A DNA stretch of 50,481 nt from Clostridia bacterium (GCA_024403135.1 JAKSSK010000006.1:1-50481); one strand, 5' to 3'; counted from the stretch's first letter, positions 17,108 through 27,112 are shown. The notes: generated by a model not told the origin, from the letters alone. Made by a program: numbers and translations.

Positions 17108-17803
17108 ATGAATTGGTTAGGATTTATAGCTAAACCACTAGGTTGGGTACTAAACTTCCTGTACAACTTAATCGGTGTATACGGAATCAGTATTATAATA
17201 CTTACACTTGCTGTAAAGTTCTTATTATATCCTTTATATAAGAAGCAGATCATGTCTACAGCAAACATGACTCAGATCCAACCTAAACTTACAGCATTAC
17301 AAAAGAAATACGCAAACGATCAAGCTAAGCTTAATGAAGAAGTTGCAAAGTTATATAAGGAAGAAGGATTCAGTCCACTTGGCGGATGTCTACCTGCTTT
17401 AATTCAAATGCCTATTATCATGGGTCTATTTGCATTGCTTAGACAGCCAATGTCATTCATGGACGACTCAATGCTTTTCGCTATTCACGAAAAGTTCTTA
17501 TGGCTATCAGACTTGAGCCAACCAGACCTTTGGATACTTCCAATCTTAGCTGCAGTTGCTACATTCATTTCATTCTCAGCATCACAAAGCCAGATGCAGG
17601 GCGGTGGACAAGGAAAAGCAATGACAGCTATCATGAAGTATTTCTTCCCATTGATGATTTTATGGATGGCAAGAACATACCCATCAGGTCTTTCAATTTA
17701 CTGGTTCTGCAGCCAATTTATCCAAATTTTCTATAACCTGCATTTCAACAGATTAAGAAAGGCTTTAAAAGAAGGAAAAAAGGGTAAGGCTAAGAGAAAA
17801 TAG
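17108..17803 (+). CDS. yidC: Membrane protein insertase YidC/Oxa1 family
   Basis: A 231-residue polytopic protein with the Oxa1 core: GISIIILTLAVKFLLYPLYKK in two conserved parts near residue 30, GGCLPALIQMPIIMGLF near residue 98, and PSGLSIYW near residue 200. It inserts membrane proteins alone or with SecYEG. There is no lipoprotein signal peptide of the kind found in many Gram-positive YidC proteins; the N-terminus runs straight into the first hydrophobic segment. The C-terminal tail is lysine-rich, as expected for ribosome contact. Confidence 0.95.
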   Translation: MNWLGFIAKPLGWVLNFLYNLIGVYGISIIILTLAVKFLLYPLYKKQIMSTANMTQIQPKLTALQKKYANDQAKLNEEVAKLYKEEGFSPLGGCLPALIQMPIIMGLFALLRQPMSFMDDSMLFAIHEKFLWLSDLSQPDLWILPILAAVATFISFSASQSQMQGGGQGKAMTAIMKYFFPLMILWMARTYPSGLSIYWFCSQFIQIFYNLHFNRLRKALKEGKKGKAKRK

Positions 17804-17826
17804 TCTTACTAGGAGGACATACATAT

Positions 17827-18570
17827 ATGGATTTTTCAGAAAAATGGGGCACAGATGTTGAAACCGCTGTTCAGTTAGCGCTTCAAGATCTAAAGCTTAC
17901 AAGAGATGAAGTAGATGTTACTGTACTGGAAGAACCATCAAGAGGATTTTTCGGAATCGGAGCAAAGCTTGCTCTAGTTAGAGTAGAGAAGAAAAAAGAA
18001 GAAGAAAAAGTACAAGAAAAGATTGAAGAAGTAAAGGAAGTTCCAGTAGCACCTGCTGAAAAGAAAGAAGAAGCTAAACCAGCAAGAGCTTTCATAGATG
18101 ACGTAAAAGAAGAAGACCTAGTTCCAGTAGAAGAACACGAAGCATTAACCTTCCTAAGAGAAGTTGCTTCAAAGATGGGACTAGAATTAACTATTACTGC
18201 TAAAGAAGGAAAAGAAAACATCTTTATCGATATTGAAGGTAAGGATTCAGGAACTGTAATCGGTAAGAGAGGTCAAACTCTAGATGCCATTCAGTATCTG
18301 ACTAGCCTTGTAGTAAACAAGGATAAGGATAAACACGTAAGAGTAGTAGTAGATGCAGAAAACTACAGAGCAAAGAGAGAAAAGACTCTTATGCAACTTG
18401 CAAATAGACTGGCAGACAAGGTTTATAAGACAAGACGTAGCATTAAACTTGAACCAATGAACCCTTATGAAAGAAAGGTAATTCATGCAACACTTCAAAG
18501 TAGCCCATACGTAACTACAAGAAGTGAAGGTCAAGATCCTTATAGAAGGGTTATAATTGAATTAAAGTAA
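17827..18570 (+). CDS. jag: RNA-binding protein Jag (KhpB), Jag-N/KH/R3H
   Basis: A 247-residue protein. The Jag N-terminal domain is at residues 1-55 (TRDEVDVTVLEEPSRGFFGIG), followed by a charged Lys/Glu-rich linker (about 55-95), a KH domain with VIGKRGQTLDAIQYL near residue 145 and a C-terminal R3H domain (MNPYERKVIHATLQ). KhpB-type proteins bind RNA and affect cell division in related bacteria. It is co-transcribed with yidC and followed by a terminator. Confidence 0.94.
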   Translation: MDFSEKWGTDVETAVQLALQDLKLTRDEVDVTVLEEPSRGFFGIGAKLALVRVEKKKEEEKVQEKIEEVKEVPVAPAEKKEEAKPARAFIDDVKEEDLVPVEEHEALTFLREVASKMGLELTITAKEGKENIFIDIEGKDSGTVIGKRGQTLDAIQYLTSLVVNKDKDKHVRVVVDAENYRAKREKTLMQLANRLADKVYKTRRSIKLEPMNPYERKVIHATLQSSPYVTTRSEGQDPYRRVIIELK

Positions 18571-18572
18571 AG

Positions 18573-18598
18573 AATAGCCCGTATCGGGCTATTTTCTT
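18573..18598 (+). terminator. Terminator after jag
   Basis: AATAGCCCG (18573-18581) pairs perfectly with CGGGCTATT (18585-18593) across a three-base loop, followed by TTCTTTA. The T-tract is interrupted, so some read-through into mnmE is likely; no separate mnmE promoter is obvious. Confidence 0.75.
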
Positions 18599-18613
18599 TA
18601 TACGAGGAGAAGT

Positions 18614-19987
18614 ATGGAAAAGACTATAGCAGCAATCGCCACCAGCTTTGGAGAAGGCGGAATCAGCATCATTAGAATATCTGGAGATGAGGCCTATGAA
18701 ATAGTAGGCAAAATTTTCGTGCCCAAAAGCGGAAAGCCCCTTGCAAATAGAAGGATGACTTACGGCAAAATAGTGGATCCAAAGACTGGGGAAAGCGTGG
18801 ATGAAGTTTTAGCTGTATATACAAAAGCTCCTCACACATATACTACAGAGGACGTGGTTGAGATAAACTGCCACGGCAGCGTAGTAAGCCAGAGGAGAAT
18901 CTTAGAGGTGGTCCTTGAAAACGGTGCTAGACTGGCAGAACCTGGAGAGTTCACAAAGCGTGCATTTCTAAATGGAAGGCTTGACCTATCCCAGGCTGAA
19001 GCAGTAATAGATCTTATCAAGGCAAAGAGCGTAAAGACCTTCGATGTTGCAATGGACCAGCTTGAAGGTAGATTTTCAACTGAAATTAAGAATATTAGAA
19101 AGCTGATCTTAGATATATTAGTAAATGTAACTGTAAATATCGACTACCCAGATGAGGATATAGAGCAGCTTACCTATGAAAACTTGGAAAAGAACCTTTA
19201 TGAAGTAAAGGAAGAAATAGAGAAGCTTCTTTCAACCAGCGATACAGGTAGAATAATAAAGGAAGGATTAAACGTAGCCATCATCGGTAAGCCAAACGTT
19301 GGAAAATCCTCCCTTATGAACGCCCTGTTAAACGAAGAAAGAGCAATAGTTACAGACATTGCAGGAACTACCAGGGACACCATCGAAGAAATGGTGAACA
19401 TCAGGGATATTCCTGTTAAGCTTACAGATACTGCTGGCATCAGAGATACTCAGGATGTAATTGAAAAGATTGGTATCGAAAAGAGCAAGGCTTCATTTAA
19501 CAGCGCTGATTTAGTAATCTTTGTGGTAGATTCATCAAGTCCTCTTGATGAGGAAGACGATAGAATAATATCTCTTCTTGAAGATAGACAGGTAATCGTA
19601 ATATATAACAAGGTGGATCTAGCTGAAAAGGCGGACCTAGGATACATCCAAGGTAAACTTACAAAGGCAACCATCCTAAAGACCAGCTTAACCAACAACC
19701 TAAAGGGTTTAGATCAGGTTAAGGATAAAATTGTAGAGCTGGTTTACGGCGGAAAGGTAAAGCAGGAAGATTCAGTTCTAGTTACAAACGTTAGACATAA
19801 GAACCTTCTTGATGAAGGTCTAAAGTCAATAACTGATGCCATTGAAATGACAAAGATGCATCAAGCACTAGAACTTATTGAAATAGACATTAATAACAGC
19901 TATGAGCTTCTTGGTCAGATCATTGGTGAAGCAGTAGCAGAGGATATAATAAACGAGGTATTCTCAAGATTCTGTTTAGGAAAATAA
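18614..19987 (+). CDS. mnmE: tRNA modification GTPase MnmE
   Basis: A 457-residue GTPase that, with MnmG, puts the carboxymethylaminomethyl group on U34 of tRNAs. The N-terminal folate-binding domain is residues about 1-118, the G domain has GKPNVGKSS near residue 225, DIAGTTRD, DTAGIRD and NKVD, and the C-terminus ends in the required FCLGK with the conserved Cys. The ATG follows GAGGAGAAGT. It is 12 bases from mnmG. Confidence 0.97.
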   Translation: MEKTIAAIATSFGEGGISIIRISGDEAYEIVGKIFVPKSGKPLANRRMTYGKIVDPKTGESVDEVLAVYTKAPHTYTTEDVVEINCHGSVVSQRRILEVVLENGARLAEPGEFTKRAFLNGRLDLSQAEAVIDLIKAKSVKTFDVAMDQLEGRFSTEIKNIRKLILDILVNVTVNIDYPDEDIEQLTYENLEKNLYEVKEEIEKLLSTSDTGRIIKEGLNVAIIGKPNVGKSSLMNALLNEERAIVTDIAGTTRDTIEEMVNIRDIPVKLTDTAGIRDTQDVIEKIGIEKSKASFNSADLVIFVVDSSSPLDEEDDRIISLLEDRQVIVIYNKVDLAEKADLGYIQGKLTKATILKTSLTNNLKGLDQVKDKIVELVYGGKVKQEDSVLVTNVRHKNLLDEGLKSITDAIEMTKMHQALELIEIDINNSYELLGQIIGEAVAEDIINEVFSRFCLGK

Positions 19988-19999
19988 AGGACATATATA

Positions 20000-21901
20000 A
20001 TGGAAGATAAAATTTTAATGGGTCACTACGATGTGGCCGTAATAGGTGCAGGTCATGCAGGCTGCGAAGCGGCTCTTGCGGCAGCAAGGATGGGAAAGAA
20101 GACTATCATGTTTTCAATAAATCTTGAAGCTGTTGCCATGATGCCATGCAATCCTTCCATAGGTGGAACTGGCAAGGGACATTTGGTTAGAGAAATCGAT
20201 GCCCTTGGTGGCGAGATGGGAATTAATATAGACAAGGCCTTCATTCAGACCAAGATGTTAAATACTGCAAAGGGCCCTGCCGTTCACTCCCTAAGAGCAC
20301 AGGCGGACAAGCATAAATACCACACCGAGATGAAGAAGACCATCGAAAACACTCCTAATCTAGATATGAAGCAGTGCGAAATCGTGGACATCTTAGTTGA
20401 AGATGGCAAGGTGTGCGGAGTAGTGACAAAGCTAAACTCATACTATACCGCTGATGCCGTAATCCTTGCAACAGGTACATTCCTAAGAGGAAAGATCTTT
20501 GTAGGATCAACCGTAACATCAAGCGGTCCTAATGGACTTGCTCCATCTAACGAGCTTGCAGACAACCTAAAGAAACACGGAATTCCTCTAAGAAGATTTA
20601 AGACAGGAACTCCTGCTAGGTGTCTAGGATCAAGCCTTGACTACTCAAAGATGACAGAGCAAAAGGGAGACGAAGAAAGAGTACCTTTCTCATTCCTTAA
20701 CGATGAACTAGGTGAAAACCAGGCTAGCTGCTGGTTAACTTATACAAATGAAGAAACTCACGGTGTAATTAGGGCTAACTTCCATAGGTCTGCTCTTTTT
20801 GGTGGACAGATTGAAGGTATTGGTCCAAGATACTGCCCTTCCATCGAGGACAAGGTAAACAGATTCGCAGATAAGAAGAGACATCAGCTATTTGTTGAAC
20901 CTGAAGGTCTTGACACAGACGAGATGTACATTCAAGGAATGTCATCATCACTTCCAGAAGATGTACAGGAAGCCTTCTATAAAACAATACCAGGTCTAGA
21001 GAATCTTAGAATCACAAGACCTGCCTATGCAATAGAATACGACTGCATCAATCCACAGGATCTTAAACTTAGCCTGGAAAATAGATTCATTGAGAACCTA
21101 TTTTGCGCTGGTCAGTTTAACGGAAGTAGCGGCTACGAAGAGGCAGCAGCCCAAGGTCTAATGGCAGGAATTAATGCAGTTTTAAAGATTTCGGGCAAAA
21201 AACCGCTAATTCTTGGAAGAAACGAGGCTTATATTGGCGTTCTAATCGACGATTTAGTAACTAAAGGTACTAATGAACCTTATAGAATCATGACTTCTAG
21301 ATGCGAATATCGCCTTTTACTTCGTCAGGACAACGCAGATTTACGTCTAACAGAGAAATCATATCAGGTTGGATTAGCATCTAAGGAAAGATACGAAAGA
21401 TTCCTTAAGAAGAAGGAAGCTGTAGAAAAGGAAGTTGCAAGACTTGAAAGCAAGATGGTTAAGCCTCTTGAAATAGAGGAATTCCTTGAAAAGCATCAAA
21501 CTAGCCAGGTTCAGTCAAGCATTTCCCTAGCAGATCTATTAAGAAGACCTCAGATTACATATAAGGATCTTGAAGAAATAGATGATGAAACTAGGCCAAA
21601 TCTAGCATACCATGCCGCAACTCAGGTAGAGGTGCAGATAAAGTATGATGGATACATCAAGAAGCAGCTTCAGCAGATCGAAAGATTTAACAAGCTGGAA
21701 GGAAAGACTTTAGAAGAAGATCTAGACTACTCAAAGATTGAAGGCCTTAGAATAGAGGCTATGCAAAAGCTTAGCCAGATAAAGCCAGGTTCCATAGGAC
21801 AGGCTTCAAGAATTTCAGGAGTATCCCCTGCAGATATTAACGTACTGCTAATTTATTTAGAAAAGCAAAGAAGAAAGGCTGAGGATGGAAAAGCTAATTA
21901 A
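20000..21901 (+). CDS. mnmG: tRNA uridine-5-carboxymethylaminomethyl synthesis enzyme MnmG
   Basis: A 633-residue FAD enzyme, partner of MnmE. The FAD-binding motif is [17 protein letters not shown] (residues about 16-32), and [20 protein letters not shown] follows at about 50-69. The C-terminal tRNA/MnmE-binding part contains [15 protein letters not shown] and [12 protein letters not shown]. An ATG at 20000 is used; a second ATG ([10 protein letters not shown]) 8 codons later is possible. The gene overlaps rsmG by 17 bases. Confidence 0.97.
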   Translation: MEDKILMGHYDVAVIGAGHAGCEAALAAARMGKKTIMFSINLEAVAMMPCNPSIGGTGKGHLVREIDALGGEMGINIDKAFIQTKMLNTAKGPAVHSLRAQADKHKYHTEMKKTIENTPNLDMKQCEIVDILVEDGKVCGVVTKLNSYYTADAVILATGTFLRGKIFVGSTVTSSGPNGLAPSNELADNLKKHGIPLRRFKTGTPARCLGSSLDYSKMTEQKGDEERVPFSFLNDELGENQASCWLTYTNEETHGVIRANFHRSALFGGQIEGIGPRYCPSIEDKVNRFADKKRHQLFVEPEGLDTDEMYIQGMSSSLPEDVQEAFYKTIPGLENLRITRPAYAIEYDCINPQDLKLSLENRFIENLFCAGQFNGSSGYEEAAAQGLMAGINAVLKISGKKPLILGRNEAYIGVLIDDLVTKGTNEPYRIMTSRCEYRLLLRQDNADLRLTEKSYQVGLASKERYERFLKKKEAVEKEVARLESKMVKPLEIEEFLEKHQTSQVQSSISLADLLRRPQITYKDLEEIDDETRPNLAYHAATQVEVQIKYDGYIKKQLQQIERFNKLEGKTLEEDLDYSKIEGLRIEAMQKLSQIKPGSIGQASRISGVSPADINVLLIYLEKQRRKAEDGKAN

Positions 21902-22580
21902 TTTCCTAGAACAACTTAATATTTCCCTTAGCGAAGATAAAATCAACAAGTTCACAGGATATATGGAAGACATATTAGAGCTTAACGAGCACATCAACCT
22001 AACAGCAATAACAGATAAAGATGAGTTCATAAAAAAGCACTATATGGACTCGGTGTCGCTGGCTAAATTCGTTGAAATTTCAACGGCTAGAAGGATTTTA
22101 GACCTGGGAACAGGAGCGGGTTTTCCAGGGGTACCACTAGCTATCATCTATCCTGAAAAGGAGTTCGTTTTAGTGGACTCTCTAAACAAGAGGCTAAAGA
22201 TCATAGCTACCCTTTGCGAAAAGTACCATATTAAAAATGTAACCGTAGTTCACGCAAGAGCTGAAGAACTAGCAAGGAAAGAAGACTTTAGAGATTCCTT
22301 TGATCTATGCGTATCTAGAGCGGTAGCTTCCATGCCGGTACTTTTAGAGTACTGCCTACCTTTCGTAAAGACAGGAGGAAAGCTTATCTCATATAAAGGA
22401 CCTGAGGTAGAGGAAGAACTGGAAAAATCCGCCAGAGCACTGAAACTTTTACAGGGCAAGGTAGAGAAAATTGAAAAGACTAGCCTTGATGAGCACAACC
22501 TGGTATTCGTTGAAAAACTAGGGCCTACACCTAAGGCGTACCCTAGAAAACCAGGCACTCCTAGCAAGGAACCACTGTAA
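21885..22580 (+). CDS. rsmG: 16S rRNA (guanine-527-N7) methyltransferase RsmG
   Basis: A 231-residue SAM-dependent methyltransferase with the binding motif [16 protein letters not shown] near residue 70 and the N-terminal NEHINLTAI segment. It methylates G527 of 16S rRNA near the decoding site. The start is within mnmG, preceded by AAAGGCTGAGG. It ends just before the parS-bearing terminator. Confidence 0.96.
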   Translation: MEKLINFLEQLNISLSEDKINKFTGYMEDILELNEHINLTAITDKDEFIKKHYMDSVSLAKFVEISTARRILDLGTGAGFPGVPLAIIYPEKEFVLVDSLNKRLKIIATLCEKYHIKNVTVVHARAEELARKEDFRDSFDLCVSRAVASMPVLLEYCLPFVKTGGKLISYKGPEVEEELEKSARALKLLQGKVEKIEKTSLDEHNLVFVEKLGPTPKAYPRKPGTPSKEPL

Positions 22581-22598
22581 CTGGAAAATATGGGAATT

Positions 22599-22625
22599 AG
22601 ATGTTTCACGTGAAACATCTTTTTT
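22599..22625 (+). other. parS: parS centromere site that also forms a terminator stem
   Basis: The 16-base ParB site TGTTTCACGTGAAACA lies at 22602-22617. Flanking bases extend it to a 22-base perfect palindrome (22599-22620), which is followed at once by TTTTTT. As RNA it would form an 11-pair hairpin with a U-tract at the end of the mnmE-mnmG-rsmG operon. ParB nucleates at such sites near the origin. Confidence 0.92.
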
Positions 22626-22660
22626 AATGCAAAAGTGTAGAAATATATATATGTATAGTA

Positions 22661-22666
22661 TATAAT
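22661..22666 (+). promoter_or_regulatory. Probable -10 of the parA-parB promoter
   Basis: A perfect TATAAT stands 30 bases before the parA start and about 45 bases beyond the parS site. No clear -35 is seen in the A/T-rich stretch upstream. Confidence 0.45.
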
Positions 22667-22695
22667 GAAAGCATAATAAACTAGGAGGAAGAGAC

Positions 22696-23466
22696 TTGGG
22701 AAAATCAATTGCAATTTTTAATCAAAAGGGTGGAGTAGGAAAAACTACTACAAATATCAACCTAGGAGCTTGTCTGGCAAACAAGGGCAAGAAGGTGCTA
22801 ATCATAGATATTGACCCACAGGGCAATACAACTAGCGGACTAGGCGTATCCAAGAAAGGCCTTGGAAACACTACGTATGAGCTGCTTGTAGAACCTGACT
22901 TCAAGACAGAAAAGGCTATCATGAAGACAGGGGTAAAGAACCTGGATATGATTCCAGCAAGCGTAGATCTTGCAGGAGCAGAAATCGAGCTTGTTCAGAT
23001 TCAAGGCCGTGAGAAGATGTTAAAGAAGGCTTTAGATAGAGTAAAGGATAGCTACGACTATATCTTCATAGACTGTCCGCCATCACTTGGCCTTTTAACA
23101 ATCAACTCCCTTGCTGCTGTAGATAGCGTGCTTATCCCTATTCAGTGTGAGTTCTATGCACTTGAAGGAGTAAGCCAACTGATGGGAACCATTGAACTTG
23201 TTAAGAAGAACATCAATCCTCTTCTAAAGGTGGAAGGGGTAATCCTGAGCATGTTCGATGGCAGAACAAATCTATCAATTCAGGTAGTACAGGAAGTTAA
23301 GAGATACTTTGGAAACAAGGTATTTTCAACAGTTATCCCTAGAAACGTAAGACTTGCAGAAGCTCCAAGCTTTGGAATGCCAATAACTGAGTACGATCCA
23401 AAGTCAAAGGGAGCAATAGCATACATGGACTTCGCAGATGAATTTCTTGAAAGAGAGGAAGGCTAA
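22696..23466 (+). CDS. parA: Chromosome partitioning ATPase ParA (Soj)
   Basis: A 256-residue ParA/MinD-type ATPase with the deviant Walker A motif KGGVGKTTTNINLG (residues about 10-23) and the FIDCPPSLGLLT segment. It works with ParB on origin segregation and in related bacteria acts on DnaA. The start codon is TTG, set by AGGAGGAAGAGAC directly upstream; no ATG in the N-terminal region would keep the Walker motif. parB starts at the next base after its stop. Confidence 0.96.
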   Translation: MGKSIAIFNQKGGVGKTTTNINLGACLANKGKKVLIIDIDPQGNTTSGLGVSKKGLGNTTYELLVEPDFKTEKAIMKTGVKNLDMIPASVDLAGAEIELVQIQGREKMLKKALDRVKDSYDYIFIDCPPSLGLLTINSLAAVDSVLIPIQCEFYALEGVSQLMGTIELVKKNINPLLKVEGVILSMFDGRTNLSIQVVQEVKRYFGNKVFSTVIPRNVRLAEAPSFGMPITEYDPKSKGAIAYMDFADEFLEREEG

Positions 23467-24339
23467 ATGGCTAGAGGTTTAGGAAGAGGGCTAGATGCAC
23501 TGTTTGCGGATGCAACCATTGAAGAAAATACAAAGCCCGTAGAAGAAGTAAAAGCAGAGGATAATGAAAACTCAATAATATATATAGATATCAACGATAT
23601 TAAGCCTAACGCAAATCAGCCGCGTAAGACCTTTGACCAGGAAAAGATCAAGGAACTGGCAGCTTCAATCCTGGAACACGGCCTAATACAGCCAATCGTA
23701 GTGAGAAAGCTAAACAAGGGTTATGAGATCGTTGCAGGTGAAAGAAGATATAGAGCTGCTAGAGAAGCTGAAATTAAAAAGCTTCCTTGCATCGTAAGGC
23801 AGCTAGACGATAGAGAAAACATGCTTCTTGCAATCATCGAAAACATGCAGCGCGAAGACCTAAACCCTATAGAAGAAGCTGAAGGTTTAAATCAGATGAT
23901 CAAAAGCTACGGACTAACTCAGGAAGAAGTTTCAAAGTCTGTAGGTAAGTCAAGACCTTACATTTCCAACAGTTTAAGGCTTTTAAAGCTTTCAGATGTA
24001 GCAAAGAAATATCTGGCTGAAGGAAAGATTTCAGCAGGACATGCTAGAGCTTTAGTTGCAGTAGAGGATGAGGAAAGACAGGAAGAACTTTGCAAGGCCA
24101 TTGAAAAGGAAGGCCTTTCAGTTAGAGATATTGAAAGGATGGCTAAGGCCAAGGCAAAGAGAAGACCTGCCAAGAAGGTTAAAGATCCTAACGTAGCAAG
24201 AATAGAGGAAGAGCTGAAGAAAGCTCTTGGAACTAAGGTTGCCATCAACAAGAATGGCAAGAAGGGAAAGATTGAAATAGAATTCTTCTCAAACGAAGAA
24301 CTTGAAAGAATCTTAGACCTATTGGAAAAACTTAAATAG
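23467..24339 (+). CDS. parB: Chromosome partitioning protein ParB (Spo0J)
   Basis: A 290-residue ParB-type CTPase and DNA clamp. The CTP-binding motif is seen as AGERRYRAAREA near residue 90, then ENMQREDLNPIEEA, and the helix-turn-helix that reads parS in TQEEVSKSVGKSRPYISNSLRLLKL as two conserved parts. The N-terminal MARGLGRGLDALF motif is the ParA-stimulating peptide. parS sites lie on both sides of the parA-parB pair. Confidence 0.97.
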   Translation: MARGLGRGLDALFADATIEENTKPVEEVKAEDNENSIIYIDINDIKPNANQPRKTFDQEKIKELAASILEHGLIQPIVVRKLNKGYEIVAGERRYRAAREAEIKKLPCIVRQLDDRENMLLAIIENMQREDLNPIEEAEGLNQMIKSYGLTQEEVSKSVGKSRPYISNSLRLLKLSDVAKKYLAEGKISAGHARALVAVEDEERQEELCKAIEKEGLSVRDIERMAKAKAKRRPAKKVKDPNVARIEEELKKALGTKVAINKNGKKGKIEIEFFSNEELERILDLLEKLK

Positions 24340-24345
24340 AAGATA

Positions 24346-24361
24346 TGTTTCATGTGAAACA
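24346..24361. other. parS: Second parS site, one base off the consensus
   Basis: TGTTTCATGTGAAACA, six bases after the parB stop. It differs from the first site only by T for C in the centre, which breaks the perfect symmetry at that pair. It sits immediately before a terminator. Confidence 0.85.
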
Positions 24362-24362
24362 G

Positions 24363-24382
24363 GCCCCTAAAAGGGGCTTTTT
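24363..24382 (+). terminator. Terminator of parA-parB
   Basis: GCCCC (24363-24367), a TAAAA loop, GGGGC (24373-24377), then TTTTT. Confidence 0.88.
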
Positions 24383-24396
24383 ACTTTGAGGTGGAA

Positions 24397-24894
24397 ATGA
24401 GAGAGTTTGAAGAGAGAGTAATACTTCTTTTACAGGAGGTTAAGGAAGATTTTAATAGAATGGGTATCCCCTATGGCCAGGTTGACCAGGTGAAGATCAA
24501 CAAGAGAGCCAAGGCTAGATTTGGATGTTGCAAGAAGACTGACAAGGGATTTATCATTGAAATTTCAAGCATCATGGAAGAAGCGGCAGAAGATAAGCTT
24601 AGGGATGTAATAGCCCATGAACTACTGCACACCGTAAGGGGAGCATACGACCATGGGCAAAAATGGAAGAAATTGGTAAATATATTAAATCACCAGGGAT
24701 ATGGCATAACAGCTAGGACTACCTATGAAAAGATAGGAATAGCCGATGCTAGAAATGAAAGGTATAAGTACATGGTGAAGTGCAGCCACTGCGGCCAGGA
24801 GATATATAGAAAAAAGAGGTGTCCTCTAACTGAGCAGACATATAGATACAGATGTGGAAAGTGTGGTGGCAAATTAAAAACTTTTGTGCTATAA
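24397..24894 (+). CDS. SprT-like zinc metalloprotease
   Basis: A 165-residue protein with the zinc-protease motif HELLH (His74, Glu75, His78) and a third ligand candidate His86 in AYDHGQKW. The C-terminal third carries two CxxC pairs (CSHC and CGKC), a zinc ribbon. SprT-type proteins include eukaryotic DNA-protein crosslink proteases; the bacterial role is poorly known. I use the ATG at 24397 with GAGGTG before it; the in-frame GTG at 24391 overlaps that ribosome site. It sits alone between two regulatory signals. Confidence 0.8.
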   Translation: MREFEERVILLLQEVKEDFNRMGIPYGQVDQVKINKRAKARFGCCKKTDKGFIIEISSIMEEAAEDKLRDVIAHELLHTVRGAYDHGQKWKKLVNILNHQGYGITARTTYEKIGIADARNERYKYMVKCSHCGQEIYRKKRCPLTEQTYRYRCGKCGGKLKTFVL

Positions 24895-24895
24895 T
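24887..24895 (+). promoter_or_regulatory. Extended -10 promoter for gdpP
   Basis: TGCTATAAT, an extended -10 element (TGn before a perfect TATAAT), overlaps the SprT-like stop codon. It lies about 45 bases before the gdpP start and could drive gdpP-rplI-dnaB. Confidence 0.45.
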
Positions 24896-24939
24896 ATATT
24901 CTAACTATTTATGACCTTTAATCACTTTGGAGGGTGAAA

Positions 24940-26658
24940 ATGGATATTTTTAAATATGTCCCTTTCCCAGCCTGCCTGGTAGACAAGGAAGGAAGGATAA
25001 TAGCTAAAAGTGAAAGCCTGGAAGCTAAGGATTCCTTCTTTGAACTAACTAGAGTTAAGATGCAGCAACTGGAAGACATAGTAGATAAAGATGAATATCT
25101 TTTAATAGAGAGAAACGATAAGAAATATAGACTTCGCTGCGTTAGAGACGAGGAAGATAATATCTATGTTCACTTCATAGATGTAACCCCATACGAAAAT
25201 CTTAAGTCTCTATACAATGAGGAAAGGATGTGCGTAGTAATCGTAAATGTAGATAACTACGACGAGATTGTTTCAACTAACGCAGAGATCAACGTAAGCA
25301 AGATAGTAAGCTCTGTAGACCAGACCATCAGAACTTGGGCTGCCAAGCTTAAATCTTCAGTAAACAAACTGGCTAACAACCAGTACATCATATTCGTATC
25401 AAACAAGGAGCTAGAGCAGTCCGTTCAGGACAAGTTCCCTATCCTTGACCAAATTAGAAAGATAGGAACAGAGTCAGACTTTCCAGTTACCCTAAGCCTT
25501 GGCGTAGGCATAGGCGGAAAGAGCATCCTTGAAACAGAAGACTACGCAACAATAGCTCTTGACCTTGCTTTAGGTAGAGGTGGAGCGCAGGCCGTAGTTA
25601 AGAGAGGAAGCAAGATCGAATACTTTGGCGGAACTCTTCAAAGCGTTGAAAAGGGAAACAAGGGTAAATCAAGAATAGTTGCCCACGCTCTAAAGCAGCT
25701 TATTAGACAAGCAGATAAAGTATTCATCATGGCTCACCCTTGGCCAGATATGGATGCCTTCGGCGCAAGCCTTGGAATAAACAAGATGTGCGAGCTTGAA
25801 GGAAAAGAGGCGTACATAGTAATAAACGAGTACAACGAAGCCTTAAGCAACATATATAACGCTGCTAAGGAAAAGGAAAAATATAACTTTATCAATAACA
25901 GAAAAGCTCAAAGACTGGCAGGATCAGATTCTCTAGTTGTGGTACTAGATACCAACAGAAGGTCACTGGTTGAATGCCCAGAGCTTTTAGAAAAGACAGA
26001 AAAAATTGCACTAATCGACCACCACAGAAAGGTGGAAGACTACATAGATAACGCAGCTTTATCCTACGTTGAGTCATATGCATCATCAACCTGTGAGCTG
26101 GTTGCCGAGATGATTCAGGCCATCGCTCCAAAGAAGGTGCTGGACAAGTTTGAAGCAGAAGCAATGCTTGCCGGCATGACCATTGACACCAACAGATTTG
26201 CTGTAAAGACTGGAGTAAGAACCTTTGAAGCTGCATCTTGGCTGAGAAGATCAGGGGCAGACACCACAGAGGTAAAGAAGTACTTCCAGACAAATATGGA
26301 AGATTTTGTAAAAAGAGCAAAGTCAATTGCAGGCGCATCCTTCTTCAAGGAAAAGATTGCATTTTCAATATGTGAAGGCAATTCCCAGAACGCCCAGGTC
26401 ATCTGCTCACAGGTGGCAGACGAGCTTCTTAGCGTAAAGGGAATCAAGGCAACCTTCGTACTTGGAAAGGACCTAAATGGAAGAACGGTAATAAGCGCAA
26501 GATCTCTAGGAGAGATAAACGTTCAGCTTATCATGGAAGCCTTTGGAGGTGGCGGTCACCTGACCACAGCAGGAGCTCAGGTGGATATGTCTCCAGAAGA
26601 GGCAATCGAAAAGCTGAAGGAAATAGTAAAGGAAAAAGTATTTAAGGAGGGCAAGTAA
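24940..26658 (+). CDS. gdpP: GdpP-like c-di-AMP phosphodiesterase without membrane anchor
   Basis: A 572-residue protein in the GdpP order: PAS-like region (about 1-85), degenerate GGDEF-like domain (about 95-230), DHH domain with [12 protein letters not shown] near residue 266 and [13 protein letters not shown], and DHHA1 with [12 protein letters not shown] near the end. GdpP hydrolyses cyclic di-AMP. Typical members are about 655 residues with two N-terminal membrane helices; here the N-terminus starts directly in the PAS region and no membrane helix is seen. ATG at 24940 follows GGAGGGTG. The stop overlaps the rplI start (TAATG), a neighbour pair usual in Firmicutes. Confidence 0.88.
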   Translation: MDIFKYVPFPACLVDKEGRIIAKSESLEAKDSFFELTRVKMQQLEDIVDKDEYLLIERNDKKYRLRCVRDEEDNIYVHFIDVTPYENLKSLYNEERMCVVIVNVDNYDEIVSTNAEINVSKIVSSVDQTIRTWAAKLKSSVNKLANNQYIIFVSNKELEQSVQDKFPILDQIRKIGTESDFPVTLSLGVGIGGKSILETEDYATIALDLALGRGGAQAVVKRGSKIEYFGGTLQSVEKGNKGKSRIVAHALKQLIRQADKVFIMAHPWPDMDAFGASLGINKMCELEGKEAYIVINEYNEALSNIYNAAKEKEKYNFINNRKAQRLAGSDSLVVVLDTNRRSLVECPELLEKTEKIALIDHHRKVEDYIDNAALSYVESYASSTCELVAEMIQAIAPKKVLDKFEAEAMLAGMTIDTNRFAVKTGVRTFEAASWLRRSGADTTEVKKYFQTNMEDFVKRAKSIAGASFFKEKIAFSICEGNSQNAQVICSQVADELLSVKGIKATFVLGKDLNGRTVISARSLGEINVQLIMEAFGGGGHLTTAGAQVDMSPEEAIEKLKEIVKEKVFKEGK

Positions 26659-27098
26659 TGGTTGTCATTTTAAATAAAGACGTTAAGGGAACTGGAAAGG
26701 CAGGAGACGTTGTTACAGTTTCAGATGGCTTTGCAAGAAACATGCTTTTAAGAAAAGGTCTTGCAACAGAAGCTACAGAGGCTAACCTTAGAACCCTTGA
26801 AAAACAAAAGAAGATTGAGATGGAAAAGAAGGCCCAGGAAAAACAGGCAGCTTTAGACCTAGCTGAAAAACTTAAAGGTCTTACAGTAGTAATTGAAAGC
26901 AAGGCCGGCGAAGGCGGAAAGCTATTTGGCTCAATCACTTCTATGGACATTGCAGAAAGCCTAAAGGCTCAGCATCAGTTAGATATAGACAAGAAGAAGA
27001 TAGTACTAGATTCACCTATCAAGCAGACTGGGGCATACACCTTAGCGGTTAAGCTATACCCAGAAGTACAAGGTGAAGTAAAGGTAGAAATTAAGTAA
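26658..27098 (+). CDS. rplI: 50S ribosomal protein L9
   Basis: A 146-residue protein with the N-terminal globular domain [19 protein letters not shown] and [15 protein letters not shown], a long connecting helix rich in Lys, Glu and Ala (about 40-75), and the C-terminal rRNA-binding domain (GKLFGSIT). It overlaps gdpP by one base and precedes dnaB by 14. Confidence 0.97.
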   Translation: MVVILNKDVKGTGKAGDVVTVSDGFARNMLLRKGLATEATEANLRTLEKQKKIEMEKKAQEKQAALDLAEKLKGLTVVIESKAGEGGKLFGSITSMDIAESLKAQHQLDIDKKKIVLDSPIKQTGAYTLAVKLYPEVQGEVKVEIK

Positions 27099-27112
27099 CA
27101 GAGGATAGACAC

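Noticed and set aside
22250..22714. A 154-residue minus-strand frame across rsmG, parS and the parA start
   Set aside because: Opposes three firm features, with no start signal.
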